NCBI RefSeq assembly: GCF_037126465.1
Contig: NC_088203.1
Span: 79,828,168-79,892,167 of the forward strand
DNA: 64,000 nucleotides
Direction of reading: 5' to 3'
Source: Ornithodoros turicata
Taxonomy: Eukaryota; Arthropoda; Arachnida; Ixodida; Argasidae
The position numbers and the translations under genes were made by a program. Positions 11,150 to 22,788 of this stretch are shown one piece after another (the stretch's first letter is position 1; the number at the start of each line of letters is the position of its first letter). Below the pieces are notes generated by a model. It made no database searches and was not told the DNA's origin. It saw nothing but the letters and a program-made list of their open reading frames with translations.

Positions 11150-12880
11150 TAGACAGTCCCATAGTATCCCATTACTGGGCAGCAACAGTCATTTTGAATT
11201 AAAAGCATGGGTAATACCCGTAGACATGGAAATAGTCCCACACTATCGTGATCCAAATTGACAAACCCACAGAATCCTATTACAGCGCAAAAACCCGCGT
11301 TTTTAATTAAAAGCACGGGGAATACCCGTAGACGTGGGAATAGCCCCACAATATCGTAATCAGGACTGACAGTCCCAGAGTATCAAATTACAGTGCAGAA
11401 ACCCGCGTTTTTAATTAAAACAATGGGTAAAATTCATAGACATGGGAATAGTCCCACAATACCGCTATCCAGATTGAGTCCCACAATATCCCATTAGTGC
11501 AAAAACCCGCGTTTTTAATTAAAAGCACAGGGAATACCCATAGACATGCTTATGGTCCGAGGATATCGTAATCAAGATTGACAGTCCCACATTATCCCAT
11601 TACAGTGCAGAAACCCGCATATCTAATGAAAAGCATGGGTAATATCTGTACACCTGGGAATAGTCCCACAACATCCTAAACCAGATAGAAAATCCCACAG
11701 TATCCCGTTATGCTGCAGAAACCTGCATTTGGAATGAAAAGCATGTGTAATACCCATAGACACGGAAATAGTCCCACAATATCGTAATCCAGATTGACAG
11801 ACCCGCAGTATGCCATTACAGTGCAAATAACAACGTTTTTAATGGAAAGGAAGTGGAATACCCGTAGACATGCATATAGTCCCAGGATATCGTAATCAAG
11901 ATCGACAGTCCCACAGTATCCTATTAAGGTGCAGAAACCCGCATATTTAATGAAAAGCATAGGTAATACCCGCACACATGGGAATAGTCCCACAATATCG
12001 TAAGCAAGGTTGACAGTCTCACTGTATCCCATTGCGGTACAGAAACCCGTATTTTTAATGAAAACCATGGGTAAAATCCGTAGACATGGGAATAGTCCCA
12101 CAATAACACAATCCAGATTGACCGTCCCACAGTGTCCCATTATGGTGCAGAAACCCGCATTATTAATGAATAGCATGTGCAATACCCGTAGACATGGGAA
12201 TTGTCTCAAAATACCCTAATCAAGATTGACAGGCCCGCAGTATCCCATTAGTGCAAAACCCCGAGTTTTTAATCAAAAGCACGGGGAATACCCATAGACA
12301 TGCTTATTGTCCCAGGATATCGTAATCAAGATTGCCAGTCCCACAGTATCCCATTACAGTGTAGACACCCACATATTTAATGAACAGCATGGGTAATACC
12401 CGCACACATGGGAATAGTTCCACAATATCCTAAATCAGATAGACAATCCCACCGGTATCCCGTTATATTCCAGCAACCAGCATTTTGAATGAAAAGCATG
12501 GGTAATATCCGTACACATAGGAATAGTCCCACAATATCGTAAGCCACATACACAGTCCCACAGTATCCCATTACAATGCAGAAACCCATGTTTTTAATAA
12601 AATCATATGCAATATCTGTAGACATGGAAATAGTCCCACAATGTCACAGTCCAGATTGGCAGTCCCACAGTATCCCATTACAGTTCAGAAACCCACGTTT
12701 TTAATGAAAACCATGGGTAATACTCGTAGACATGGGAATAGTCCCACTATACCGTAATCCAGATTGACAGTCCCACAGTATCCCATTATGGTGCAGAAAC
12801 CCACAATATTAGTGAAAAGCATGTGCAATACGCGTACACATGGGAATTGTCCCAAAATACACAAAAAAAGTCACGTAGCC
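11150..12880. repeat. 108-bp tandem array, inverted half
   Basis: The block CAGTCCCACAGTATCCCATT recurs at 11583, 11691, 11799, 11907, 12015, 12123, 12231, 12337 and 12445. The spacing is exactly 108 bases except for one 106-base unit. The opposite-facing half lies at 10490-11145. Confidence 0.9.
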
Positions 12881-12896
12881 CACACATAGTCACTTG

Positions 12897-13049
12897 GATT
12901 AAAGTGCATGAGAAACGAATTAAATTAAGTGAAATGAGGATTCAAAATAATGAAAGGAGGATTAATTCCGATGGCAAATGGATTAAATGTCATGGTATAA
13001 GGATTAAAATGTACGACAAGAAGATTAATAACGCCGGAAAAAGCTGTAG
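12897..13049. repeat. 21-bp tandem repeat, right arm (about 7 units)
   Basis: Units start GATTAA (or GATTCA, GAATTA) and recur every 21 bases, one unit being 22 and one 20. The left arm holds the mirror copy, with TTAATC at the same spacing, at 10305-10462. Confidence 0.85.
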
Positions 13050-13336
13050 TTACGTTCTAAAGAATCCCCGCTGACTGGTTGTTTGAGAGATTAGGGCTTG
13101 TGCCCCTGCAGACGACGTATACGGCTGTAGTGTTTCCGTCTGCTTCTGTACTGCTTTTCGAACATTGAAAAATGTTCCTCGGTTGCTGTACATGACATGA
13201 TGTCGGGTCATAATCTCTGAAGTGTGTGCCTAACTACAAGAATACCGGTCAATGAGGAATCCGGATATTTCGATTTACTATCCCCGTGACGACGATGTAC
13301 TGAGCGAAAGCAGCGAAAGTGGCAAGCCGCGACTGC
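13050..13336. other. Unassigned stretch
   Basis: No recognisable content between the foldback element and the SINE target site. Confidence 0.3.
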
Positions 13337-13347
13337 GAGCCATCAAC

Positions 13348-13648
13348 TTTTTTTTTTTCATTCCGTGTGGGCGCCGCGAAGCAACTCTGGCTATGAGCGG
13401 CGTACAGATGTGGGTAGATGAAGAGAGGACAGCAAGAAGGAGTGGGGGGCAGTGGAATTAGTATGCGTCCTGGGCTGACTACAGGGGTAAGTGTGCCGAC
13501 ATCCGCCTTGAGAGACTTCGGAAAACCCAGGGAAAACCTCAGACAGCACAGCCGGTGGTAGGATTCGAACCCACCACCTCCCAGTCTTCAGTACGACCTT
13601 GGCTACCATCAACGAGCGGGCCTTAACCCGCTCGGCCATGCCGCTGCT
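13348..13648 (-). mobile_element. tRNA-derived SINE, complete copy
   Basis: On the minus strand the head reads GGCATGGCCGAGCGGGTTAA (A box of a Leu/Ser-type tRNA with long variable arm). The B box GGTTCGAATCC follows about 60 bases later. The body has CAGCCCAGGACGCATACTAA and CCACATCTGTACGCCGCTCA, and the copy ends in an A-rich tail (T run at 13348-13358). The 11-bp duplication GAGCCATCAAC lies at 13337-13347 and 13649-13659, showing a retroposition event. Related copies are at 37922-38200 and, 5'-truncated, at 40497-40590. Confidence 0.92.
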
Positions 13649-13792
13649 GAGCCATCAACCGCATGGAACAAAACTGACAACAGTGTCTAGCGTTAGTTCG
13701 ATGCACTTCTCAAAAGACGGGTGTTTGGACAGTGACGTCTTCAAGGCAAGAGTGAGTGTGCAACCGACAAAGAAGAAACTATTAAAAAATCA

Positions 13793-14060
13793 AGGACGGT
13801 TACGATTCCTGTAACGCGAATTCCAGCGGCAGCTCTGTGTGGTTGAGTGAGGACGCATTAAAGTTTGTACCCAAAGCGTTTATTTTAGTGTGGTGACCAC
13901 TGCTGTGTGGTCGTTGAAACGATTGATGAGATGAATGACGTCTTGAACCAAGTGGCTGTTTTCAATGACCAAGGCTATGCACCATCCATGTCTGGTGGTG
14001 GGTTGGCGGACGTCGGTGTGTAACGTGAGGTCTAGTTGATGGGACACCGCTGATACGTCC
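13793..14060. repeat. Dispersed repeat, copy A (partner at 28848-29120)
   Basis: Shared blocks include AGGACGGTTACG, TTTCAGTGTGATGAC-like sequence, GTCTTGAAC, GGTGGTTGGTTGGCGGACGT and GGTCTAGTTG, in the same orientation in both copies. Neither copy has recognisable ends. Confidence 0.75.
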
Positions 14061-14630
14061 ATATTGAAGTCCCCGACGAGGAGGGTCTTGTTGGAGCGGT
14101 TAGGTGTGAGTGCGTGGGTAAGTCGTGCATCCCTTACGTCGTCGAGGCGAGATGTAAGAGATGGCTATCACGAGTCAGCTGGATATCCGCACTGTATAAA
14201 TCTCTCCGATGTCATCTTCACAGACGGGCACTTCGATTGGTGTAGCGGACCCAGCGTGCACTGAAGCAGAGTGCATAGCGCAATGGGTTTTACACAGCAG
14301 CTCGCATAACTAGGTGGTTAGCGTGCTGACCATGTCATCGTTCGTCACCATTCACACATATTAACTAACTCTTTACAACCAATTGCATGTAACGCTCCTT
14401 GCGGCGCCTATTCTATTCTAGGCCCCATAAGTGACGAGTTGAATGCTGCCAACCACCTGTGCTTGCCACTCCGACACCTACCACCTCTCAGAAAAAAATG
14501 CCTTATGCGTACGTTGCCTACTTGCTCAAGACCTCAAGAGGTGCAATTGCCCTCGTTACCACTTTCATGGTAGGGCGATAACATCTTGTGACTGTGCTTC
14601 ATTTAACACAAATGTTGCGTCTATTCACCC
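14061..14630. other. Unassigned stretch
   Basis: No family recognised; only short frames occur. Confidence 0.3.
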
Positions 14631-14930
14631 GCCCTCGGTTGCTCAGACGGTATCGTGTCCGCCTGCTGATCCCGGGTTCAAATTCAGCCGAGGACGGTGC
14701 CAATTTGGTGGAACGATACAAGTTCCTTATACATGCCGTCTTCCGCGATGGACGTTAAATGTGATGTATCGTGTATCGAGATACCGACGCACGTTAAAGA
14801 ACCCTCAGGTGGGCGAAATTAATCCGCAGACCCGACCACTGTGGCGTCGCTCATGACTGCAGTTGTCTCGCGCCTTAAAGGAGGTAAGAACTCCTATCTC
14901 CATGTATTTAGTTTCGGGTGTAATAGGTGT
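14631..14930 (+). mobile_element. Second tRNA-derived SINE type
   Basis: The head folds with a CCTCGG/CCGAGG acceptor-like stem, an A-box region TTGCTCAGACGG and a B box GGGTTCAAATTC. The body runs through GACGTTAAATGTGATGTATC and ACGCACGTTAAAGAACCC. The 3' end has GGTAAGAACTCCTATCTCC and ATGTATTTAG. The same 3' end occurs alone at 26345-26400. The head differs from the Leu/Ser-type SINE above, so this is a separate family. No clear target duplication was seen. Confidence 0.75.
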
Positions 14931-15166
14931 AACGTTGTTCTTCTACGCTTCGTAATTATATTCGCAATTTAGTGTTCAGCACTTCTCCTTCATAACGTGT
15001 GCAGCATTAATACGAAAACGCACTTTTTTCGGATACGGGAGAGTAGGCGCACCGCCATCCAGATACCCCTATCCATTGTTACGTCATCTGAAGAACTGTG
15101 GCACCCTGTCAGACGCCAACGCGGAGGTACACATGACGTTCACCTCTCCACTCTTGAAAATTAAGT

Positions 15167-15257
15167 GGGGGGGGGGGGGGGGGTTCGAAGTAGCTTGCCG
15201 TTGTTGGCCGCACTCAAGTGGGCATCGTCACGATTATAGCCCCCCCCCCCCCCCAAA
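15167..15257. repeat. G17 ... C14 homopolymer pair with A/GA tail
   Basis: A run of about 17 G near 15167-15183 is followed 57 bases later by about 14 C (15241-15254), then an A run and GA repeats. The two runs could pair with each other or form a G-quadruplex. Homopolymer length from raw reads is unreliable. Confidence 0.7.
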
Positions 15258-15328
15258 AAAAAAGAGAGAGAAAGAAAAGGGATAGAAGAGAGTTGATGAT
15301 TTCAAAGTGTGAATAAGCAGGATGAACG

Positions 15329-15550
15329 ATTAGAAATCAACTTCACCACTTGGCACACTCCTCGCCAACCATCACCCCGAATGACAACGCTCTCGTCCCT
15401 GATTTGTTGAAAACGGGAGGCGGGGCCTATTTTGTAAACATAATGCAGTACATAATAGGCTCCGCCTTCCGTTATCAACAAATCAGGAGCGAGAACGTTG
15501 TCATTCAGGATGATGGTTCGCTAGCAGTGTGCTATATGCCGTGAAGATTC
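15329..15550. mobile_element. CACTCTTA-family foldback MITE, copy 2 (eroded ends)
   Basis: The arms carry AACTTCACCAC, GCCAACCATCA, GAATGACAACG and GATTTGTTGAAAACGGGAGG and their complements. The outermost CACTCTTA is lost on both sides. Confidence 0.8.
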
Positions 15551-16402
15551 GGAAACCTTAGCAAGAAACCTTATTCTCTTTCTGCAGAAGGCAGGTCTTG
15601 CTCAACGACCCGTCAAACACTTTGTGCTCTCCTCGACGAACTCATGCACCTTCTCGGCGTGCTAGCTTGGTAGAGTTCATACGCTCTCTAAAGCCCCGAA
15701 TTATTATTATTACACTCTTCAATAGGTGGCATAGTTAACTGCTGCACCTGGTAAAGTTACATCCTTGCATGGGGTGTAACCTTGCACCCGTAACCAGGGC
15801 TGTGACGTATGACCTTTTTGGGCACAACATATGTCGCAGATGAATTACATCGCAAAAGGTGTAACGTCCCTACCATTTTTTCTTTCTTCTGTAGCAAGCC
15901 TACATCATGGGCAACCTTTCCCTTCTTCTCTTTTTTTTTTCTATCAGCATAAAACATATCCCCCCTTTTTTTCTGAGAGTGCACATTTTTATAAGGTGAA
16001 AGCACTGCAAGAAAAACCCAGCTAAAACTCATAAAGTGCAACAAGGGAAGCTTTGCTTCTGTCTTTCGTTTACTTATTACCTGCATTTCATTGCAACAAT
16101 GAGAGAAGTTCCATTAGTGAGAGCCCACTTGAGTGCTGCAGCTGCAGAAATGTCTCGGCTCCCATTTTCAATGTCTGCAAGCAGCAATTTCCCAAGAGCG
16201 TCTAAGTGGACTATGTCTCTATCCCAATGCACGGTACATCCTCGTATAATGCATCACTAAATGAGGTACACACGGTCTGCATGTGCCGAAAGTACCAGGC
16301 AACAAAACGTTTGGGAATCTAAATTCAACATATAAAGAAATGTTAGTTTACCTGATGTTCTAGGTTTACACAAGGATGATTTTCTGCGCGATCTGTTAGG
16401 TA
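15551..16402. other. Unassigned stretch with one orphan CACTCTT end
   Basis: TTACACTCTTCAATAGG at 15711 looks like the left end of a TA-target element, and GTGTAAC/GTTAC words follow to about 15870, but no right end was found. The rest, including a frame at 16036-16260, is unrecognised. Confidence 0.35.
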
Positions 16403-16639
16403 CACTCTTAGAAATGAACTTCACCAGATAGCGCGCTCCTAGCCAACCATCATTCCGAATGACAACGTTCTCGCCCCTGATTTGTTGAAAACGGGAGGCG
16501 AAGCGTATTCTGTGCCGTGCACAATGGCACAAAATAGGCTCCTCCACCCGTTTTCAACAAATTTAGGGCGAGAACGTTGTCATTCGGGATGATGGTTGGC
16601 TAGGAGCGTGCTATGTGGGCAAGTTTATTTTTAAGAGCG
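16403..16639. mobile_element. CACTCTTA-family foldback MITE, copy 3
   Basis: Ends are CACTCTTA and TAAGAGCG, bordered by TA at 16401-16402 and 16640-16641. Arms match the other copies, with a central spacer around GTGCCGTGCACAATGGCAC. Confidence 0.88.
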
Positions 16640-16860
16640 TAGGATCTCTGTGAAATTAATCTTACATTTCCTTCTTGTTCTTTACGCCTACAACAACAAC
16701 AATCAATGATGGGGAAGTGATCATTGAAACTGCACCTTTGGTTTTTAGATTTTCAGAACTCATTGCACATATGCGCATGCAATACACACTGTTCCGCGAC
16801 ACTTAATGTATGTATATATGTAATGCGTAACGTAGCACTTTTACAGCGGTCGACGTCCGC

Positions 16861-17243
16861 TCACAACAGCTACCGCTCAAATTCGCGTTACACAATGGTT
16901 GCTACACTGGTAGAGAAAGTTGGAGAGACCGCTGCAAACAGCCATCCACAGAATCCGCCTATGTCAGCTTTATTCACGGACAACACTCTACATAATGAAA
17001 CTGATATCAACTTCGTTATGCCGCATATGCAACACTCCGGAAGACACACTTCACATAATCATGCAGTGTCCATTTTACGAAACTTACAGAGAACAACCTC
17101 GGACTGTGCTTGATAAGCTTGACTCTCGACCTTTCAGCTTCTGCAGACTATTTGATTACTGGTGCTGCAAATTGCAGCAGGTGAAAGTAATGAAAGCCGT
17201 CTACGCATTTTTGAAAGACAGCGGTATCGGCAACCGCTATTAA
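16861..17243 (+). pseudogene. LINE ORF2, C-terminal zinc-finger fragment
   Basis: The plus-strand frame 16920-17243 ends ...GIGNRY followed by TAA. It contains CRICNTPEDTLHIIMQC, a C-x2-C-x7-H-x4-C finger, then PFYETYREQPR. This is the finger found after RNase H or at the end of many LINE ORF2 proteins of the I/Jockey group. Upstream reverse-transcriptase sequence is absent, as expected for 5' truncation during retroposition. A 3' UTR follows to about 17480, with GAAGAAGAAGAAG and GATGATGATGATG repeats. It differs from the LINE fragments at 41700, 51294 and 49200. Confidence 0.75.
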
Positions 17244-17249
17244 GCCGTT

Positions 17250-18750
17250 ATCATGGTGCTGTGATGATGTGAGAATGAAAGAAACAGTGACTCTCATACT
17301 TGCAGAGCGTCGCACGCAGTTACGCTGAAGCTTGAAAGAAATGGAGCTGCAGGTGCCCACCAGGGAGACCACATAGCTCGAGAAACCTTTCCAGTTATAC
17401 GAAGAAGAAGAAGAGAAATTTGTGCTGTCCTGTAACAACAACAACATAGATGAATGGACGATGATGATGATGTGGGATGTTGCTGTCCTGTAAATTACCC
17501 TTCATTCAAGGGAATAGCTCTTCGAATAACTTTAAAAGAGATGTGTCACATTTCTACACCTTTGTGTTCTGTGCTACTTATTTGTCTTGATTATCAAAAC
17601 ATTGCTACATATACATTGAAACATTGAAAACATGATAGGTAAGCTTTAGTCTGTTCTGTTAGTTTAGTCTGTTAGTTTAGTTCTGTTGTCAGCAGCTTTA
17701 TGCCTGTTTCGACTAGCTGTTTCCAGTCGCATTAACTTGCATGTTGCAGCACAGCGAGGCAACTGTGTGTGTGTGTGTGTGGGGGGGGGGTTGTGAAATT
17801 ACGAGGGCACTAGACACCACCGTACTTGGCTATTGCCATTCATGTTCATATCAAACTCTGTGGGAAAGTGCTGCAAAAATCGCTCATCGCTATTGGTAAC
17901 GACAGCTAACGTGTTTGACATTTTTCGTGGTCATGATACGCACTTTGCTATCCTATTGCATATGCCTTGAATATGGCTTATCGGGCATGTGACGGAACGT
18001 AGTTATACTTTTCGTTCGGTGGCGCTCACTCACTTCTGTGGCCTGAAGATGCACAAGCTGTGGGCGTCAGGCACCTGCAGAACAAAATCACAATCGCATG
18101 TCGTCAGGAATGCAGTCTTGTATCATGCAGAGAAAACGTGTTTCATGCTAGCAATATCTATAGTGCGACATCATCTTAGAATAAATCAATGTCAACTTAA
18201 TTATTCGCCCAGAATAAACGCTATGTTCCTACAACCCAGGAGTTGCTTGGGATCTACAATATTCAAGTGGGCGAGTGAACACTTCGGGCTACAGGTACAT
18301 TTCAATCACATTCTGGAAAGGCGGTCAGGCGGTCTGCACGTCACACGTGAACGATCGGAAATGTCATGTACAGCGTAACCGTAGTTTGATCACGCCTGTT
18401 CTACTATATAACTAGTCAACAAAGCATCTTAGAAAATACACATACGTTTGTACAACAGCGCGATCGAGAATCGATCACCGATCCCACGGCAGGAAGCATT
18501 CCTGCACTTCGTCCGCGGGATTTCACGGGCTCTGAGTGGCGCACTCGAAATGATGTCCTGTGAGGGACTTCCGCCATAACCTCAACAACCGGCGTCTGCT
18601 CTTGGCGCACGATTACTCAAATTGTGTGCACACCATGACATTGTTTAAAGTGAAATGTTTACTGTTGTGAATCGACTGGGTAATAAACCGAAAATGAAGT
18701 TTCGGTTTTGCATGCCGCTACACGCAACATCATTTGCAACATCAAAGTCA
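17250..18750. other. Unassigned stretch with GT repeat
   Basis: A (GT)8 run followed by about ten G lies at 17763-17790. Short frames, for example 17989-18378, have no known motif. Confidence 0.35.
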
Positions 18751-18758
18751 CTTTAGAG

Positions 18759-20127
18759 CAGGGGTGCTGAAGTGGCGGCAGGCTTGGCCCCCGAGCAAAA
18801 AATAAACATAGATATTCGGCGCAAGCTTCATGAACGGTCGTGGCGTTATCATTCGGCTCAGTACTCGTGCAGTTTATCTTGCTTTAATTAATGGTAGAAA
18901 ACTATTGTCACTGACCTCAGCCGATGGCTCTCTACCAGGAGACGAGCGGTGCCGGATGGCACATGATAATAGCGAAGACGACATAAGTAACATAACGACA
19001 GCCAGGGAACGTCGAATTTCCAACCTTAATCATAATCAACCTTTAATCATATGATAAAAGTTCAAAGTGCGACGTTCCCTGTTTGTCGGCCTGTGCCTGA
19101 ATAACCATTCCTCTCTTTTTGCAATAAACGTATATCACCCCCTCCCCCTGCCTGCTTCTGTGTTGCTTTCGTCGTGTTCGCGGATGTGTCTCTAAACCTG
19201 TCCCTGCGTCAGATTTTTACTTCATTCATATTACAACTAGATTCCCGAGAAAAATTTCTGAGCAAACCCTACATGGCCGATTTCTAATATTGGTACCTTC
19301 AATGCCACCAAAAACGGACCGGTTCAGTCGCAAGCTTAGTGATCTCCGGAATGAACTCGAGCAAAGATTTTTCGGTTGCAGGAGACTTGAGACAGAACTT
19401 CTTGGCTCACCTTTTTCCGCTGTTGTTGACAACGTTCCTGATGATTAAAAAATGGAACTGATTGACCTATACAGTGCGTCGCACCGATAAGAACAAGTTC
19501 GCTGAAATTGATGCGGCGTCGTTTGTTGGACGAAATTATCTGAAGACACATATGTTGTCACGGACAAACATGTCCATAGTCGGTACAACATACGTCAGAT
19601 ACATCTTCCTATTAATAATAATTCGTGGCTTTAAGTCGAGAGACAACTGTCAACATACGTCTGCGAGCAGGCGTTTTCTGCGATGAACCGTCAAGGTTAC
19701 TCTCAACTAACAAACGAACACCTGAACGCAATTGCGAATTGCAATTGCGCAACCACTTTCACACTATGTTGACGCAATAGTTAAAAACAAAATGTGCGAG
19801 TAGAGCACCTGAAAAGTATTTTTTGTGGGCGGGAGGGTGAATTTATGTTAAGAGTAGCAGAACAAGTCGGGAGACGAGTTCAATTTCTTCTCTTTTTTCC
19901 CCCTTACAAACAAACAAACAAACAGTTTCCCCATGACACAGCAAATAAAAAGGATTGCTGACCCCGCATGTGACTGAGCAACGCTAAGTAACCCAACGTT
20001 GTATGTCGTTTTAAGTTCTGTGTTGTGTCATCTACGCATATATCAGAAACAGGCTACCCCGAAACCGTGGCGTGCTGCCTCTATGACTCAGTGCGGCCCG
20101 GGGACATGAATTAGTTCGGCCCCCCTG
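18759..20127 (+). mobile_element. hAT transposon with 8-bp target duplication
   Basis: The left end is CAGGGGTGCTGAAG and the right end is the complement of CAGGGGGGCCGAAC. The octamer CTTTAGAG borders both (18751-18758 and 20128-20135). CAGGGG termini and an 8-bp duplication are the hAT signature. The 1369-bp body keeps only the C-terminal part of a transposase gene (19240-19760), so it is a decayed, internally deleted copy. Confidence 0.92.
19240..19760 (+). pseudogene. hAT transposase (ZBED/GTF2IRD2-like), C-terminal relic
   Basis: From 19302 the frame reads through FSRKLSDLRNELEQRFF and SPFSAVVDNVPDD to an in-frame TAA, then continues KMELIDL. A second frame gives KNKFAEIDAASF, and a third ends with VCEQAFSAMNRQ and LTNEHLNAIAN. 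The CEQ-F-S-M and LT-EHL pattern is the hAT dimerisation domain, as in domesticated ZBED and GTF2IRD2 proteins. There is at least one stop and two frameshifts, and the N-terminal zinc finger and catalytic core are gone. Confidence 0.8.
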
Positions 20128-20135
20128 CTTTAGAG

Positions 20136-21489
20136 ACTCCCTTGTATGCATAACTACTTGTTGTACAGATCTACTTCGTAACTACTTGTAGTATGGCATA
20201 CGCGGCCTAAGTATTCAAGTGTTACCATCGTCGTGCGTTGCAGGATACGCTCCTACGCACGTACCTTGCAGCTGTGAATTTTACGACAGTTTTATCGCTC
20301 TTTACCAACCCTCGTGCACGTGACCGGTGAAAAGGAAAGTTTTACAACCCCTGGCAGGCATTTGGCGCAGTACCTTTTCGCCCAGAGGGTCGTGATGTTT
20401 CCGGAAATGAACATACAACTGGGCAGAGCTGTGGATCGCGTCACCGTCTGCTTCACTTTGCAAAGGACATGCAGGAGGCACGACGTAATAAAAGCCTTAT
20501 GGTAACAAGGTCATAAAGAATGCAAGTTTGAAAAATGAACCAAACTTACTCTACGTTACAGCGTCATTTTTACTGTTAGAAAGACACATTTCTCGGACGT
20601 TAAGTGAAAAGTGAAGTGTGCGTTGTCCCTTTTTGAGCGTCTTCGAACTGCTCCTGGCGTGGTGAGGTATGAACGGAACCAATGGAAAGCGAAAGAAATT
20701 TGTCGATACCAATGAAGCAATCGCTATGGCGACCTCCCAAATATTTGTCTTAGAACACACGTGGAACGTCTTTGGAAGATTGTCTTGGAACATCTTTCTT
20801 GCCTCAGCACATGAATATGTTCCAACATCCATTAGCTATCGCGACAATGTCTGCATCGTATATGCATGTCAGGCTAAACAGCATCTCCCGTGAGCATGAC
20901 GTCAAAGAGCAGTGACCGTAAGTGAGGAAGAAAGCCCCCAACTAGTGACCACTCACAGGCACTAACGGGGAACTCTCGGTGGGTATATCCAATTTTCCGC
21001 GGCATTCAGGCAGTAATTGATCTGCTTGACATGCACCCGTTCTCTCCTCGCTCAGTGAGCCAAAAGAACAACAGCATCGGGAGCAATCAACTACCGCTCG
21101 AAGATGTCTCCACATATCTGCTGTTCGCGGCCTTTTCTACTTTGTCTACGTGTGTGGAGCTAGAGACCAGCTGCGCACTGTGTGTTCCGTCCCCATCCCG
21201 TGTTGCTTAGCGCTTCTCCTGCACATTTTGCTCTCTCTCTCTCTTTCTTTCTTTACGCGATCTTGTCTGGTGGGCTTTCTGTGGCTGAGCAAACATTGGC
21301 TACGTGCAAGTAGGCTCGTCTGTTCGGAGATCAAATGGCTTTGATGAAAGGGGTGTATCGTTGTTAGACGTTTACTCTCGTCATTGCTGTCTCCTGTTTG
21401 TCACCTTCGTATGTCGAATGGACTGCCGTAGAGGGAGGCATTAGTGACTGGAGTAGCAAACACTATGAACCAGACAACCACCGCAGGTG
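20136..21489. other. Unassigned stretch
   Basis: No element ends or domains recognised. A CT-rich run (CTCTCTCTCTCTTTCTTTCTTT) lies near 21230-21253. Confidence 0.35.
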
Positions 21490-21494
21490 AACAA

Positions 21495-21780
21495 AACAAG
21501 TGGAATCCCAAGTGGGATATAGCGGGTCAAAATGGAACCACTTGGTCAGCAAAGTGGTTTTGTTGCCAAATTGCGCCCACTTGGAAGTCAGAGTGGGTTC
21601 AGCGACAATGTGGGAACCACTTGGAACTCGTAATGCACTGAACTGGAACCCCTTTGAAAGATTGAGTGGGAAAATCACAAAGAAAAACAAAACACTGGAG
21701 ACTTCCTAAAATTTGGTACAAGCTTTCGCGGAGAGCCTGCGAGCGGGTTAGACTGGGTCCACTTTGGGTGTGACATGAGG
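21495..21780. repeat. Word-repeat cluster (AAGTGG / CCACTT)
   Basis: CCACTTGG, AAGTGGG and CAAGTGG occur about a dozen times in both orientations within 290 bp. No terminal inverted repeats or duplication found; the boundaries are those of the word cluster. Confidence 0.5.
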
Positions 21781-22214
21781 AACACGTACTGAACAGGAAG
21801 GAAAGCAATCCAATCCAATCCGTGTCTTTGAATCATTTGAACGTTGCGTGGTGCGAACGGGAATGCAAATACTGAAGCGCAATAGACCTATACTAAACCT
21901 GACCAGAAATACCTACAAGGTAAGGCAGCCGCGCACTTTGTTAACGTGGAAGGGCCATTTGATTTGATGTGGTGGTTGGCTAACATCGCCTTGCCAAGGT
22001 AATAGAGTTTTCACTGTTCAATATTGCATGTCTGCGCACACAAGTAGTCCTGGCCAGCTCCGATAAGAGGTCAAGGAGCGAAAGTGAGCACACAGCACAG
22101 GTAACATGAGACAACATAGACCTATAAAACAGAACGTTTTATGGAGATTTACTCCCAAAGGACAGAAGAGATCACGTTGAAATAAGAGGCACTCTTCTCT
22201 CGATAGACACACTC

Positions 22215-22330
22215 TAAGGGGAAAAAAAAGCCTTTGGGGTAGAAGTGCGTTGTCCCAAATTTCAACCCTTTTTGGGGTAGAAAATGAGGGGTAGAAGCAG
22301 TTCTACCCCAGGGGTAGAATAGACCTATCC
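22215..22330. repeat. Word-repeat cluster (GGGGTAGAA)
   Basis: GGGGTAGAA or its complement TTCTACCCC appears five times in about 110 bp. No matching right end was located with confidence; TTCTACCC recurs once at 25651. Confidence 0.45.
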
Positions 22331-22788
22331 TGGCGGTTACCGTGGTACAGGGAGCATCCCAATGAAGACTACTGAGGGATGCTCGCACGTTTTCTGAGGT
22401 AGTCCAAGAGGACTACCCAAGTCCCAGAGCAAGAGGGTTATAGCACGCCCCTCCCTCTCCCCTGCCACCATCATATCTCCCCTCCCTCTTTCATCCTCCC
22501 ACTTCTCCCTCCCCTGGGTGCACCGAGCCGCCACTTCAGAGCTGGCTGACTGCACCTTCCCCCTACATCACCCCACCCCCCCGGTGACAGTTCCACCCGC
22601 TTCGTTGAAGAATTCTACACCTTCACGAGTGAGTATTATGCCTCTTAGGACATATGTTTTATATCACATGGGAGGGCTACGTGTACCCCGAGGAGGCGAA
22701 AGTTGCCTCCGTTTTGGAGATAAATCCCACACCTTTTGCGGTGAGTCGTTCTATCCTTGGTAGGAGTAATCTGCCATACAGGCATAGC
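22331..22788. other. Unassigned stretch
   Basis: A pyrimidine-rich block lies at 22440-22570 (CCCTCCC type). No gene recognised. Confidence 0.3.

Larger units (their letters stand above)
10305..13049. mobile_element. Foldback element made of mirrored tandem arrays
   Basis: The outer ends match as inverted repeats: CTACAGCTTTTTCCG at 10305 and its complement ending at 13049. From the outside in, each arm has seven units of a 21-bp GATTAA-headed repeat, then a joining segment, then copies of a 108-bp repeat. The 108-bp units face one way from about 10490 to 11145 (about 6 units) and the other way from about 11150 to 12880 (about 16 units). There is no unique core and no credible gene; long frames across the array come from the repeat length being a multiple of three. 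The layout recalls Drosophila FB and Galileo elements, whose long inverted ends hold tandem repeats. No target duplication was identified. Confidence 0.85.

Noticed and set aside
10701..11261. 186-codon open frame, and similar frames at 11676-12209
   Set aside because: They run across 108-bp tandem units, whose length is a multiple of three, so any stop-free unit gives a long frame. The protein is just the repeat translated.
10490..12880. CRISPR-like array of regular repeats
   Set aside because: The units are contiguous 108-bp tandem repeats that drift in sequence and flip orientation; there are no conserved repeats with unique spacers, and the DNA is eukaryotic.
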